Assembly: GCA_004151065.3 (NCBI GenBank)
Contig: NWUY0304250953.1
Coordinates: 1-25,301, forward strand
Source: Larix sibirica
Taxonomy: Eukaryota > Streptophyta > Pinopsida > Pinales > Pinaceae
Direction of reading: 5' to 3'
Length of the DNA stretch: 25,301 nucleotides
Positions 1-11,160 of the stretch are shown here, one piece after another (positions within the stretch are counted from its first letter, which is position 1; every line of letters starts with the position of its first letter). The notes under the pieces were generated by a model. It saw only the letters and a list, made by a program, of their open reading frames with translations, was not told the DNA's origin and ran no database searches. The translations under genes and the position numbers were made by a program.

Positions 1-1905
1 AATCTATTATCGCAGTTAAAACATTCAGTTCCTATCATAGAATTTGCTCATCGATATGATTTGATGACTGGCTGCAGTAGATTCCAGAGTATCCACTTTG
101 GAAAGGTAGGGCCTTGGTTATTTTATGATTTACCTTGCTACGCGCCTTTATTACCGCTTGCTATCCCATACTGTCCTTATCCACTAGGAAAGAAGCACAC
201 GCTTGATGAGGTACGTAGTTAGCTTCCATTCGTAGCTATTTTGACCCAAAGCGCCTTCCCAAACGCCTTACGGAGCAAAGAAAGCCTTGATCCAGATCTA
301 CCTTAGAGTATATACTGAATTAGGCTGTATCTTGCCAATGAATGACCCTTCTCTTGCAATTGGGCCTAGCGGGGGTTCTATTTAATTACTCCGTGCCTCA
401 ATGGAACCTCTTCCTACACACTGCCGGGAGCCTTAGGTAAGCCAAGCATGGATAACCAAAGAATTATCTATTCATTTGTAATATTATGTATATAATGGTT
501 ATTCTAAAATGAGGCGCGAAGCCCACCCGAAATAAAGAAATATTGTGTTTCCCCTTATCATCTAAGTAACTTTGGATATAAGTGCGTAAAGCCAGCCAGC
601 AAGCCAAGGTGTGAAGCAGTGAAGGCACGGAGTGGTCCTGACTAGGGTTTCTTCGCTCAAATAGAATATATGATCCCAATCAACCCAGCCAGTAAGATAT
701 GACTCTGATAAACCATAGATAACGTTGGCCTTCTTTTAAGTTAAGCTTTCAATAATAAGGTTATTAAAGGGAGGAGGGCCCTGAAAGGCCGTAAGTCTGG
801 GCCTAGTCAGGTACTGTTCCGCTCAATAGGGATAAGACTTAATACTATTTATTGAGCTACCAAATGAAATTAAGTAAGCCGTTTCCACAGCACAGGTTAT
901 AAACACACTCGACCCTAAATAAGGAAGATATATCAGTAATAACAGAGGATACGTACGGGATTCGAACCGCAACAACAAAGAAAGCAAGTCATGTTCTCTT
1001 ACCTCTTATGCTTATGTGGTTCTAACTAACTGTTACTCCTTTCAAGAATTGGACCAATAAATCTACGGCGTATTCTTATCCTTCATTGGAAGAAGAGCAG
1101 GGAAAGCCACATCACATCCTGCCTGCCTGCCGGTCGAATAATAACCGGACACGGGATAGCCAGCCGCCAGATGGTTGGGCAAAGCATCCTTGCACAAACA
1201 GGCTATTAAAAAAGAAAATGTGTAAGAAGAAGATAGTGACCTAGGTGTTACCCTGGTGAAATAAGAAGTATATAAAGAATTAAGCTATACCTATAACGCT
1301 ACAAGAATTAGGGAAATGTATTTAATCGATCGATGACTGGCAACGAAGGGGGGATCTACGTGAGCGTGACCAATCAATAAACACAAAAGCAACTAGAGGA
1401 TATTTTTTTTATAAAATAAGCATATGTAAATCCTAGACATGGAGGGGTATATCATGTATGTAACAAATTGTCTCTCTCTTCCGGTGGGACCATGGTTGAG
1501 TGTTATTCAAATCACAGTAAATAGAAAGCCGCCGTTCACTGACTGCATGAAGCCAGCGACCGCATTCACATAGGCATTGTTCACTACACATAGTGCCATC
1601 CAGGGGGGGATATTGGTAACTTATTCTCTCTCGATCTGGCGGGCTCTTACTGTATGGCAAGTACTACTCCTGGCAAGGCCTCCCGGCTATTATTGGCTCT
1701 CGGCAATGAAACCCAGGCTATGAAAACCACCGGCTATAGTAAATGACCTTTTGGGGCGACCTCCCCCCTGGCCTTATTTGAGGGAATAACTTGAAATGCA
1801 GGAAATAAGCTATTTTAGTTAGTTAGCTAAGGGTTGGAGGTATTGTGAGGGTACGGTCTACGGCCTTTTATGGCTGTTCTGGATCTACACACTGATCTCC
1901 TTGGC
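1..1905. other. Noncoding stretch, no gene seen
   Basis: I see no recognisable gene in this stretch. The only open frames of 60 or more codons from an ATG are two minus-strand frames (464-679 and 1433-1660) whose translations show no family motif. Composition is mixed and CpG is present at an ordinary level by eye. A T-loop-like word near 960-975 was considered as a tRNA remnant and rejected. The word GCCAATGAATGAC at 334-346 recurs exactly at 7106-7118. Confidence 0.6.
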
Positions 1906-1931
1906 ACTTATTTCCTTCCTTGGAAATAAGT
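1906..1931. repeat. Perfect hairpin, 10-bp stem, 6-nt loop
   Basis: ACTTATTTCC at 1906-1915 is the exact reverse complement of GGAAATAAGT at 1922-1931, leaving a 6-base loop (TTCCTT). A stem-loop this tight could form in RNA or single-stranded DNA. No gene ends next to it, so I do not call it a terminator. In plant organelles such hairpins can stabilise RNA 3' ends, but nothing here shows that use. Confidence 0.8.
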
Positions 1932-2001
1932 AAGTAGTAAGGCCCAATCTTACGTTCGGAGTTATTCCTAAATAGACGACTCTTTGGCAAGAAATAAACT
2001 T

Positions 2002-2045
2002 CGTACCTCGCCCTTCTTAGGTCTAAGAGTCACTTAACGTACCTC
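2002..2045 (+). repeat. Dispersed short repeat, copy A (partner at 12188-12209)
   Basis: GTCACTTAACGTACCTC at 2029-2045 recurs exactly at 12188-12204. The related word CGTACCTCGCCCT at 2002-2014 matches 12197-12209 exactly. Copy A therefore holds two versions of the CGTACCTC core about 36 bp apart, and copy B holds a merged version. A shared 17-mer within 25 kb is unlikely by chance, so a dispersed repeat family is the likeliest explanation. Confidence 0.65.
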
Positions 2046-2348
2046 CCCCTTCGTAATGGGGGGAATGAACCAGCTACAGTGCTTCCTTGTGGGCAGTAGA
2101 ATATAACCTTTCAGTATCCCCAGGTAAGGATAAAAACAGCTTCCTTACCGCAGTGGAGATGCACCATTGGAGAGGACCTTCTCCCATTACCTCTAGCACA
2201 CCTGCTAGCTACGAGCACATCCCGCTAGCTACATTGCTTGGATCTGACAGCACAGCTTTGATGAATTGGCAAGATAAAGAATGAAGGCAAGCCAGAAAGA
2301 AGGCAAGCTATGGGTAAGGAGTAGGGCAAGACCTATCGGTTATAAAAT

Positions 2349-2389
2349 ATACGCCTTAACACTGGTATTTTCACGAGTTTAAGGCGTAT
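2349..2389. repeat. Perfect hairpin, 11-bp stem, 19-nt loop
   Basis: ATACGCCTTAA at 2349-2359 and TTAAGGCGTAT at 2379-2389 are exact reverse complements around a 19-base spacer. The stem is not a simple AT run, so chance is a less likely explanation than for most hairpins here. No coding region is adjacent, and its role is unknown. Confidence 0.8.
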
Positions 2390-3627
2390 GGGGATGATAG
2401 AAAGTGAAAATGTGGATATGCTTCCTTTGCTTACGGAATTTACCATCGTGATAGGCATATGCCACTTTAATTATGGAAATTACCAGTTAGTTTGTTTAAA
2501 GTCTCCCTTCAATTTCAAGAGTAAAGAGTCATCAAGCTTCCTCACCTAATCACAAGAACCGGACCTCGTGGAATAACCAACCACTGACGCTTTATTTAGC
2601 TATAAGGGCAGGTCCAGTTACGATGCTTTCCACGTACCCGATCTATGGTTATAACCTTAGTCTTTATACCCTATATGGTATCCACCTTTTGGCCGCTATA
2701 GCTGCCTCTTACTCTATTACGTAAGCATCTGGATAATCTGCTGGAATGCTTAGTGTCATATCCGCCCCAAGAAATGAATGGGAAAGAAGGTATAATTAAC
2801 CCCGAAAAGAGTGATCCTAAGGTGGTTTATTCCATCCAGTGGGGCAGCCATGATCATGTAGCTGCAGTATAAGAGTGAGCACGCGTATAAACTTTATTAT
2901 TCTGGGCTCCGTTTGAAGGCACCAGGTGGGGGAGGGGCTGGACCATGTTGCGTTGGAAAATATCTTGGGAAATATTATCATTTTATATTTGCATTTAGAT
3001 AATTATAGTGGGAGGGCTAAGGCATACATTGTTGGATTTTATTATTAATCAACTAGGGCACTAAGGCATTTAATGAATTTTATCTATGATTGGTGGATTG
3101 GAATCAGATGCTTTTTTTGTTAAGCGACTTTTGATCCTCGCCGGCTATATTTTGATTTCTCGTGGGTTAAGGAAGGCTAGGCTTATTTAGTTAGATATTT
3201 ATAAATACTTAATGTCTTTTGATAAGGGTACACCACGGAAGGACAAATAAGGAATAGCCGGGAGTCCTTTACCACTGCTGCCTTACCTCGACTTTTCACC
3301 TCGAACTAAAAACTACAGAACAGGAGTTTATACTTCAATTTGACGGATCTGCATTACTTATGATACACCCGTTGAGGAGGATCATCGCCGTACATACACA
3401 CGTTTAATTCACGCTATAAAGGTTGTGCCGGTAAGGTAAGGGAGGGCGGGTACACGCCGTGTTGAGACAAGTTCTTTTAGTTTTATTGACACACAGATTG
3501 GAAGCAGCTACTACTATGTTCGCTTAGAACATATCTCAAATTCACAAGAGGTTCATACAACATTCAAACATAGCCCCGATAGCCGGCATAGACACCTCAC
3601 ATAGCCTATCATTGGGAGCCGGTCATA
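2390..3627. other. Noncoding stretch, no gene seen
   Basis: No open frame of 60 codons from an ATG lies in this stretch, and I recognise no RNA gene, repeat array or mobile-element end in it. Confidence 0.6.
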
Positions 3628-3688
3628 GCTTGCCTTGGATACTCAGCTGAGCTAATAGACTGCTTGCCTTGGTTACTAAACTGGGCTA
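3628..3688 (+). repeat. Direct repeat, two 27-bp copies 34 bp apart
   Basis: The two copies lie at 3628-3654 and 3662-3688. Both begin GCTTGCCTTGG and end GCTA, and they differ at about four of 27 positions. A shorter echo (GCTACTTGACTGTGGCTAC) follows directly. The downstream 200 bp is scattered with the word CAGTC, which suggests local slippage or duplication history, but no clear period extends there. Confidence 0.7.
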
Positions 3689-4609
3689 CTTGACTGTGGC
3701 TACTCGGATTGTTGGATCCCGGGCTCGCTCGGTTGGGCTGGAAACAGTCATTGCTAGTGGTCGTCCAGAGCCAGTCGCCAGGAGGTCTTTGTTGATAGCC
3801 GCTAGTTGATGCAGTCGAAGGTGTCCATGCATTCTCGGTACTCGCGCTGGTAGGCCATGCCAGGAGTATTTGCCGGTAGTTTATTCAAGAGTCATAGTCA
3901 GCGGTAGGTTGTCGATCCGATAGTTGCAGGAGTCAATAAAATAAATAGTTAATTCCAGTTTCGATGCCACCAGTCAATCCAGTCGATCCTGCTACTTGAT
4001 GACAGGTGTAAATCCAAGTATTGATGCTTTTGGTGCTTAGCTTTCTTTCATGTTGAATTTATATCCCGATATGAGGTCTAACTGGCCGGGATTACTTAGA
4101 TGGGTGGGATAACTTAGTTATAATTTGAAAGTGAAAGAGTGGGGTGCAAATAATACCATAAGAATAAGACTCATATAGTCCCGTCGCATATTCCATCAAA
4201 GGTAAGGTCATTACTCTAGCTATAAAGAATCTTTACGGTTGGTTGTCTATATCTATCCATACGGACTTAAAGTGAAAGCATAAAGGTTTTTTTAAGCTGG
4301 TAGAGTAAGCTCCGTGCACTATTGTATTAAGGCCAAAGTAAGCCTTACGGACACTTGCCTTTGTCTGTAGAGTAGTAAGTTCCACGGTAAACTAGCCTTA
4401 CGGTACCTGAGTCTTAATTGGAATGTTTTTAGGAAGGAGCAATAAACTCACCCACATTGATTGCAGCCAAGTCCATAATACACTAATAAAATGACCATAC
4501 CTAGGAATGCTAGATAGAAAGAGCCCCTCAGGGAGGCGAGGTGGAGCCTTTAGTAGCGTGGGTAGTAAATATTTTTCCACGTTGGTGACTTACGAGACAA
4601 TATTGATAA
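3689..4609. other. Noncoding stretch, no gene seen
   Basis: The stretch contains repeated CAGTCGA/CAGTCAA words (roughly 3770-4000) and two copies of AGCCTTACGG near 4341 and 4390. One 60-codon minus frame (4398-4580) shows no recognisable motif. I see no gene. Confidence 0.55.
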
Positions 4610-4864
4610 ATGTACAGACAAGATTTATTGATCGATGGACTAACTGTTCGGAGCAGGCACAAACTCTTGTTGGAACAGATTCGTAAAAACTTATCATTCA
4701 TGGGGATTTATCCACCGAGGCACGAGGGCGAGGAGCGTTTAGCTCTAAAAAAGTACGAGGTGCGTAGCCGTTTAAACAAGCCCATGCCGCTGAAGCAAAA
4801 TTCCAAGTCCAATGCCTTGCTCCATCGACCAAAGCTGATGTTAGAAGGTTTTGTACCCATATAA
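4610..4864 (+). CDS. Small open frame, 84 codons, unrecognised and doubtful
   Basis: This frame runs from ATG to TAA and encodes a very basic product rich in Arg, Lys and Leu, with charged stretches such as RHEGEERLALKKYEVRSR. No membrane segment, signal peptide or family motif is visible. The composition is compatible with a small nucleic-acid-binding or ribosomal-type protein, but I match it to none. A 75-codon frame overlaps it on the other strand, so openness here may be chance. In a window otherwise without genes, the most likely reading is a spurious frame. Confidence 0.15.
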   Translation: MYRQDLLIDGLTVRSRHKLLLEQIRKNLSFMGIYPPRHEGEERLALKKYEVRSRLNKPMPLKQNSKSNALLHRPKLMLEGFVPI

Positions 4865-6589
4865 ACAAGATGATTAAAAAATTATAATAAGATGCATAAA
4901 CTAAAATAGGCATGCAGCTATGCAATCAATGATACGATACACGCATGGCTGGATCATAATAAGTAAGAGTAAATCCCAGACCATTAGCTACCTTTGCCAC
5001 TAGCTAGTGTTTGCCACTTACCTTTTTGCCTGGCCCTCTTGGCTAGTGTCTACCGCGGCCCGCATAATTCTACCCATACAGATAAATCATCCGACCGCAT
5101 AAGGCAAATCCTCCTTTCCTAATAAATAAAATCACAAGGATCACCTATCATAAAGACAAATGGATACCTCCCCATTCCCTCTAGCCACTGGTTTCGGGTC
5201 AAAGGAGTTAATCCACCCCCCCCCCTAAAAGCCAAAATCCTAAAAGGCCCGCCTGCAGATGAAAGTTTTTTTCCTATTTTGTCCGTGTATCATGCTGCCA
5301 CTTAACGGCCGCTCTTCGAAGATAAGCGCTATATATGGTACAGAGAGAAAATAGAATCCCCAGGGTCCAAAATTAACTCAAATGTTTAGATCAGATCCGC
5401 TTCGTGTTCTTTTACTTTACCCCTCAGCAGCGAACTATAGACGTTCATGTTATAGGCAATAGATCCAATTAAAAATGCGTTTTTCCTAAGGAATGCCCAA
5501 TCTTAGTTACAAAAAATTGAGATCCCTCGAGATCGAACTGAATCCCTTAGTTATTTTCCACCCCTGGTGAGGTAAACCCCACTTTCCATACGAAGCAGAT
5601 CCGGCATGCATAAGACTAGTAATCCTCTTAAACTAGCGAGCTGGGAACCATTCAACAAATTTTTATTATCTATAAGGCTATCATAAGGTGCTCATAAATA
5701 GAGTGGTCAGGTGCTTGTGAAGATATGGTTTTTCTCAGACTCATTAGCGCCCACGCTTCGGTGCTTATTCTCTAGCGCCATCCAGAAAGACAGAATGAAT
5801 GATGCAAGAACACACTAGACCTATAACTAAAGGGCCGTCCCACTGGTTTCAAACTCATTATGACCCAGGGAATTTCCTCCCCAGACATACTATTAGGGAT
5901 GAATGCACTTTTCAGGTCAGGTCCAATCACTCTGATCAGGCCTGGGCCTGCTTAACACCTACCGATAACCTACCCGCAGCTGGCAAATGATCCTATCCTT
6001 TCCGGCTGACTGACCCTGGATGGGTAAAGATTTCTTAGAATTGTCTCTGTCAAAAGATAGGAATGATAGGAGCAGAAAAAACCCTATACATCCAAACACG
6101 CCATCCAGCCATAAATACAATGCAGGTTTACCTATCACTAAGTTAAGGGGAGCTTTATCCATCACTGGAAGAGAGATTCCGGATGGGAAGCCTTATCCCT
6201 CCTTCTGCCTGTGGATCCTTCAAGTGGCCGTGGGCCTTCATTCGGCCAGTAACTTATAACGCTAGCCACAAATAACTAATGGTGCAGGAACCTGGTTTAA
6301 TGGGATGTTCATAATCTGAATCTATGGGAGTGATTTCCTTCCCCTCCCAACTTATGGATGGTGGGGCAATCAATATGCTTCCTATTAAACAATGCTGCAG
6401 ATGCAAATTTTGTTCATCACTATATGAGACGCCATATTATTACAGCCTTTCATTCAGTTGAATCGCAAAATAAATATATGCAAGAGCAATTTCACCAGCT
6501 CCCAAGCTGTGCCTCAATCCTTTGCTATTACCTCTAAATGTTTGTTTAAGGGCGAAATTACGGATGCTTAGATTGGTCCTGTACAGGAT
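4865..6589. other. Noncoding stretch, no gene seen
   Basis: This stretch includes a run of ten C at 5216-5225 and short overlapping frames at 5799-5990, 5959-6165 (minus) and 6020-6259. Frames open on both strands over the same bases with no family motif point to chance openness. I see no RNA gene or array. Confidence 0.55.
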
Positions 6590-7000
6590 TCATTGGTAGG
6601 TTGAGGATATTTGGTTGGTTGGGGACATACATAAGGTAGGTTGGTCCGAGCCCTTTCAAGACAATCCTATAATGTATGATTAACATTACCCTTATTGCGG
6701 TTGGGCATCATTATCATAAGGTTTCATAGAGACCGGAGCCAGGGTCCAGGTCATTAAATTATTGGTGCAGCAGCGGATTCATATAATAAGGGAGGGTATT
6801 GGCCATTCAGGATAAGGATTGTTCTAATTGGTCACAATAACAATAGAATGCATTGGTTTGCATGGCAAGGATTGGCAATTAATTCATGGTCCATTCCATC
6901 CACTTTGGCCAGGCAGGATTGGTCACCTACAAACAAATAGTAGTCCGGCAATTGGCATTACTATTTTTCAGGTCCACCAATTAGGGCAATTAGATCATAG
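6590..7000. repeat. ATTGG-word-rich tract
   Basis: The pentamer ATTGG, usually followed by T or C, recurs many times here, for example in CATTGGTAGG, AATTGGTCAC, AGGATTGGCAATT, CAGGATTGGTCACC and GCAATTGGCATT. Spacing is irregular, so this is a word-enriched tract and not a clean tandem array. No coding frame accompanies it. It may be an old degenerate minisatellite. Confidence 0.4.
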
Positions 7001-7019
7001 ATCGTAGTTGCCTGGTAAA

Positions 7020-7064
7020 GAACGTTGACTGTTGCCTCGATTCATGAGATCCTAGTCAACGTTC
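7020..7064. repeat. Perfect hairpin, 11-bp stem, 23-nt loop
   Basis: GAACGTTGACT at 7020-7030 pairs exactly with AGTCAACGTTC at 7054-7064 around a 23-base spacer. The arms lie on the right edge of the ATTGG-rich tract. No gene end is next to it. It is a candidate cruciform or recombination-prone site, but no function is shown. Confidence 0.8.
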
Positions 7065-7105
7065 ACTATACAGACCCATCCCTCCTTCCCTTATTTAGCT
7101 TCTTC

Positions 7106-7188
7106 GCCAATGAATGACTGGCGCTAGCCGCAAGCTAACCAACTAACGCTCATGAGAGTTCCTTCCTTTGTTGGCTAATGAATGACTG
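7106..7188 (+). repeat. Direct repeat GCYAATGAATGACTG, 68 bp apart
   Basis: GCCAATGAATGACTG at 7106-7120 is repeated as GCTAATGAATGACTG at 7174-7188, each preceded by a CCTTCC-rich stretch. The word GCCAATGAATGAC also occurs at 334-346, and a truncated form (TGCCAATGAAT) lies near 21160. This is a second short dispersed repeat family in the window. Confidence 0.55.
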
Positions 7189-8940
7189 ACTTTATCACGC
7201 TGGAGTGACAGTATAAACTATTAAGTTACCTCCCAATTATTTTCCTTCGGTGATCTCCCCATTATCTTCAGTGACATTCCCCGAAATGGGTTAACATTTA
7301 TATTATTATGTAGGTTATTTAGTTATTTATTAGTAGACTTATAACTTCCTACGTAGGGGAAGGTACACTAGCGAACCACGCGTATGGCTGCGCCTCCTCA
7401 AATTGACTGAACTGAACTAACCCTCGAATGGAACTATCCCTTCCCTTGAATGGACGGACGTATGGCTACACCTTCCAATCAATTAGGTTAGGGCTTTAAA
7501 TTAGGATAAGTTATCAAAAATGTTATGGATGGTTTATTGTTCCGCCATTTGGGGGTCTAGACTTGATGGATAAGTGTGCAAGGTTCGATCGAGAGATGAA
7601 GATTGGCCAAGTAGATATTATGGAGGATGGGGAACTGGGGAAATTGGGTAATGCTAGGTCATAGATATATCCCTAGTAGAGTTTATAGTGTGGATTCGTT
7701 AGTAAAAGATAGATAGGTTAAATACTTAAAAGAAGAGACTCTGCTTACTGCACGTAAGTATTAAGTATAAATTAACCTTCACTGCCACATTATTATAAGC
7801 TAGGAATGAGATGGATACTTTATAACTCACCCTTATGTGATAGAAATTATGTTTATTATATTCCTCTTTGATGTCTAAAAAAAACCTTCTCTTCACAGCT
7901 TCAGTCCCACGTAAAGCGAACCAATAGATATGTATAATGATATGTTGTTCTTGAGTAAGGAAAAGCCCCGGCAACGGCGAAAACGTTTTCCCCTCAAATG
8001 TACCCCTGCCAATATTATTTCTATTACTATCCACACACTAAATATATCCACAGGAAGGAGGGAAGTTAATCCAAGGCATCCCAGCACCTCTCCATGCCAC
8101 TATAGGCCTTTGATCCAGTCCTTGGTAAAAAGGGGGAGTACCCTTGATATATATATAAAGTAGGATTCCTAGATGGAAATTCTCTGTTTTGATTTGACCG
8201 TTAGAGCTAGCCTTCTGATCTTCCAAGTAATGGTTAGGAGGAAACAATGGACTTTGGTTATTCCCACTACTTGGATACGATCCCCTTTATAAATTGGAGA
8301 GTTTGAAAAGGATTCGCTCTTACTATCTATGGGCCCACGAAGCTTTCATATCGCTCCAAGACAATAAAAGTGGGCTGCTATGATACTTGAATAACCACAT
8401 AGCTCAGCTGACTACCTGATGAGTATGGAAAGGGAAACGTCCCGCATCTCGAACTCTATCGTCCCTATCAGAGCACACCGGGCTAGACTACGGAGTACAG
8501 GGAGGTACTACATAGCTTCATTCTCTCTATTCGTAAACACACCTAGACAAAATGCATGCCACCAAATACCTACCATAGCAGAGGAAAGGGGTCAAACTTC
8601 AAATAGGTCCCGGGGCAATTCAATTCAATCTGCTCAAACTGAAGCAGCTGTTGGGTCAACAAATGCAACTGCGAGTGAAATGGATCCACTGGATCAAGGT
8701 AAACTGGTGTTTATTCAACTTCAACTGCGGTGATTCGTGGTACTACTATTTGTTACTAGCGCTGCTTAGCAAATGAGATCCTTCAGCGGATGCTCACCTT
8801 AGCAGATGTTTTCATTATTACTACTACCTTTGCTTCCGGAATCATCGGGTATGGAACTAATGAAGGTGCCATGCTTTGAATGAATGGCGAATGTTAGCGG
8901 ATATGTTTGCTTTCGATTCAAATTGAATTACGAGAGATTT
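7189..8940. other. Noncoding stretch; one 104-codon frame unrecognised
   Basis: The longest frame is on the plus strand at 8419-8733. Its product is rich in Arg, Ser, Thr and Gln, with a tail around QSAQTEAAVGSTNATASE, and shows no domain I know. Another group of frames at 7726-8247 is open on both strands at once, which argues against coding. I see no promoter, RNA gene or element end. Confidence 0.5.
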
Positions 8941-9133
8941 GAACCAATGGAGAGATAGGAGTTAGTTCCAGCATACACGTGCTTTTCAATGAAAGACAGA
9001 CGTTATGTTAAATCTATGGCATAATAGATGTGAACAATGGATAGGAGTTCAAGCATACCCATTTTGTGAAATCCATTAAAAACAGATGTTCAGTGAAAGA
9101 AGTACAGATACGTTAAGCCCATATATGTTAAAT
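8941..9133 (+). repeat. Degenerate tandem duplication, about 90-100 bp unit
   Basis: Two successive segments share ordered words. GAACCAATGG...ATAGGAGTTAG...AGCATACACG...GAAAGACAGACGTTATGTTAAAT at 8941-9012 is matched by GAACAATGG...ATAGGAGTTC...AAGCATACCC...GAAAGAAGTACAG...ATATGTTAAAT at 9031-9133. Several small insertions and substitutions separate the copies, so the duplication is old. Confidence 0.6.
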
Positions 9134-10329
9134 ACAGAAACCATACCAAAAGTGTGTGAGGTGGACTTCAAACCAATACTCTAAGGCATGACGTGTTACC
9201 ACTGACCGGACCTGCACGGATACACAGCCCAAGATACTTACCCTCCTTTACCTTGAGCCCTAGACCCTATAACCTCAAACAGAGATATACCAGAATGGGT
9301 GGTATAGACGGAAGTAAACTTATAGATGAGGTGGTGTTGAAGGAAGGATAACATGGGGAGATTATACCTGGCATTGGGGTATATATAATACCTCAATGGG
9401 GCGGATAGCTTTTCCCTTGATGGGTACGTGAGATCAATTCAAGTAGAAATGAAAACTAAGTATCGAGTGCCTCAACACTTGTATTGACTGGATTGACTCT
9501 GGAGCTCAACTACCGGTTTAAAGGATTCCTCCTTACTTCCGGCGGACTTGTTGAACTGGGCTTGAGTTTAAATGCAAAAGGTTCAAAAGTGAAAGGCCAG
9601 CATCTGTTGGACCTAGGCTTGCTTGGTTGGCTAAAGTGATAGGCTAAAGGCTCCTGGTTACAGGGAAAGACTGAAGGCTTTTTTGCAGAAGTTGGGCTTT
9701 CCTTGGCTGGTGATGAAGGCACTAGCAAATTTCCTCCTGAAATCATGTATTACTAACTCCTTAGGCGGATGGCTCGGGACTCTACGGCACGCACTCGAGT
9801 CGCAGTAGTTAGACAAGGGCGGGGCTTCTACTCCTTTGGGCTTATCACCCTCTAAGATTGAAGAAGGTATCGTTCGCTGCAACCCACTGGTTTGAGAGTA
9901 AGTCCCATTTTGCTAGAGTCCGCAAACATGGGGCTCGGGGTTTCGTACTATTTTGAAATGGCACGATCAGACGCGCCCAAAACCTCTACTACTGCCTGGT
10001 GCACCTGGAATCGAGGAATTAGGCGTGATGGCTTACTCAAGGGTGAATTGCTTCACTTCAGCAAGCAGGTTTATGTCCGGCTCCCTACCTATAGGCTCAC
10101 TTTCGAGTTAACAATGGTGTCTTGCCCGAAGCCCGCCCGGAAAGTATAGGTGGGTTATTCGGGTTTTCTTTCCAGCTCTGCGAAAGACTAAAACGGGCTC
10201 TGACCTTACCTTTGCCTACGTTATATACGGAACCTATTATTATTGATCAGTGGGACCAATTAGCATACTAATTAATAGAACCTAATTTTCACATATTATG
10301 CAAGGCGTAGAACCTAATATAAATTAATG
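9134..10329. other. Noncoding stretch, overlapping open frames without motifs
   Basis: Open frames occur on both strands (9510-9746 and 9658-9882 minus; 9892-10149 plus). The 85-codon plus frame is basic and has no visible domain or membrane segment. The stretch 9530-9740 is repetitive in GGCTT/AAAGG words, which can keep frames open by chance. I searched by eye for group II intron domain V and for rRNA or tRNA cores and saw none. Confidence 0.5.
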
Positions 10330-10358
10330 GGTAGGATCATATAAGCGCATATCCTACC
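10330..10358. repeat. Perfect hairpin, 8-bp stem
   Basis: GGTAGGAT at 10330-10337 and ATCCTACC at 10351-10358 are exact reverse complements with a 13-base loop. Just upstream, the word TAGAACCTAAT occurs twice (near 10276 and 10308). No gene ends here. Confidence 0.65.
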
Positions 10359-11013
10359 ACCATACCAGCTGAATAAGCTACTCCATTACGACCACAAGCT
10401 CTCCGGAGCAACGACCTTACATAAAACATAGCGCACGACACATGCTACTCACATCACGGAGCATACCACGGAGACCGGGCGTCCCTGTCGCGTACCATAG
10501 GTGATCCTGCTTCCACTAGGCAGTAACCTGGCTTAGATAGTAGGACTGAACCAGGCTAGGGTGCTTAGCAAGGTGATACTGCAGGTGATACTGGTGGATC
10601 TGGGACTAGGGACTCCGAGACTGATGCTGCTTATAGTAATAATGGTAGCTCCAACTAGGGTAAATTCCTTTCAAAAATGGTGCTGCTTTCACTGTTACAG
10701 GTTCTGAATCAACGGGGTCAACTGCTGCTTCCATAGGTTGGTTTAACTGGTCCTCCACCTGGTGCTTTCACTCGATCAACTAATCTACATAGTTGCAGTG
10801 GCTCTCCCTCTCACTCATCCTAGGAAGATCCTCAGGTGCATATTTTTTCTTTTATTACCACTTTTTTGGTTCATCCATACTTAACTGGAACTCATATAGT
10901 ACCACTTTATCATCTTTGATATCGTCTAAGTAGGTGAGGAATTGAGTGGCATTACTTTCAAATTCTAAGATGTTGGTGTACATTCTCCTTTGAGTAATAC
11001 TTCATTCATATTG
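10359..11013. other. Noncoding; broken Gly/Ser/Thr-rich open tracts
   Basis: On the plus strand near 10571-10660 a short open tract reads as Gly/Asp/Thr/Ser-rich (for example GDTAGDTGGSGTRDSETDAA) before a stop. A second tract near 10675-10770, in another frame, reads GAAFTVTGSESTGSTAAS. The two could be pieces of one decayed low-complexity coding region, or simply a product of GGTGCTG/ACTGGT repeats in the DNA. I assign no function. Confidence 0.3.
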
Positions 11014-11040
11014 AAGTGAAAAGGTGTAAGATTTTCACTT
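11014..11040. repeat. Perfect hairpin, 9-bp stem
   Basis: AAGTGAAAA at 11014-11022 pairs with TTTTCACTT at 11032-11040 across a 9-base loop. The stem is AT-rich, so chance is a real possibility. Confidence 0.6.
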
Positions 11041-11160
11041 AGCTAGGTTGGTCATGTCTACTTTGTGGTGGGGCACCTCCAACTCTAACTTCTCTATTTT
11101 TTGTAGCCTTCAACCTCCTTGCATAAGCTATAGCAATTAGATTGGTTCTTGTATCTACAA

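Noticed and set aside
951-1062. tRNA remnant: GGTTCGAAT on the minus strand (plus ATTCGAACC near 964)
   Set aside because: Only about 3 bp of T-stem form, and no paired acceptor, D-arm or anticodon arm could be placed upstream on the minus strand.
7726-8247. Cluster of open frames of 64-102 codons on both strands
   Set aside because: Frames overlap each other on both strands, none has a domain or membrane pattern I know, and the DNA is AT-rich in places. Chance openness is the simpler explanation.
9890-10150. Group II intron or rRNA segment suggested by the sequence around 10000-10140
   Set aside because: I could not find domain V (GAGC...GTTC hairpin) or any conserved rRNA core word.
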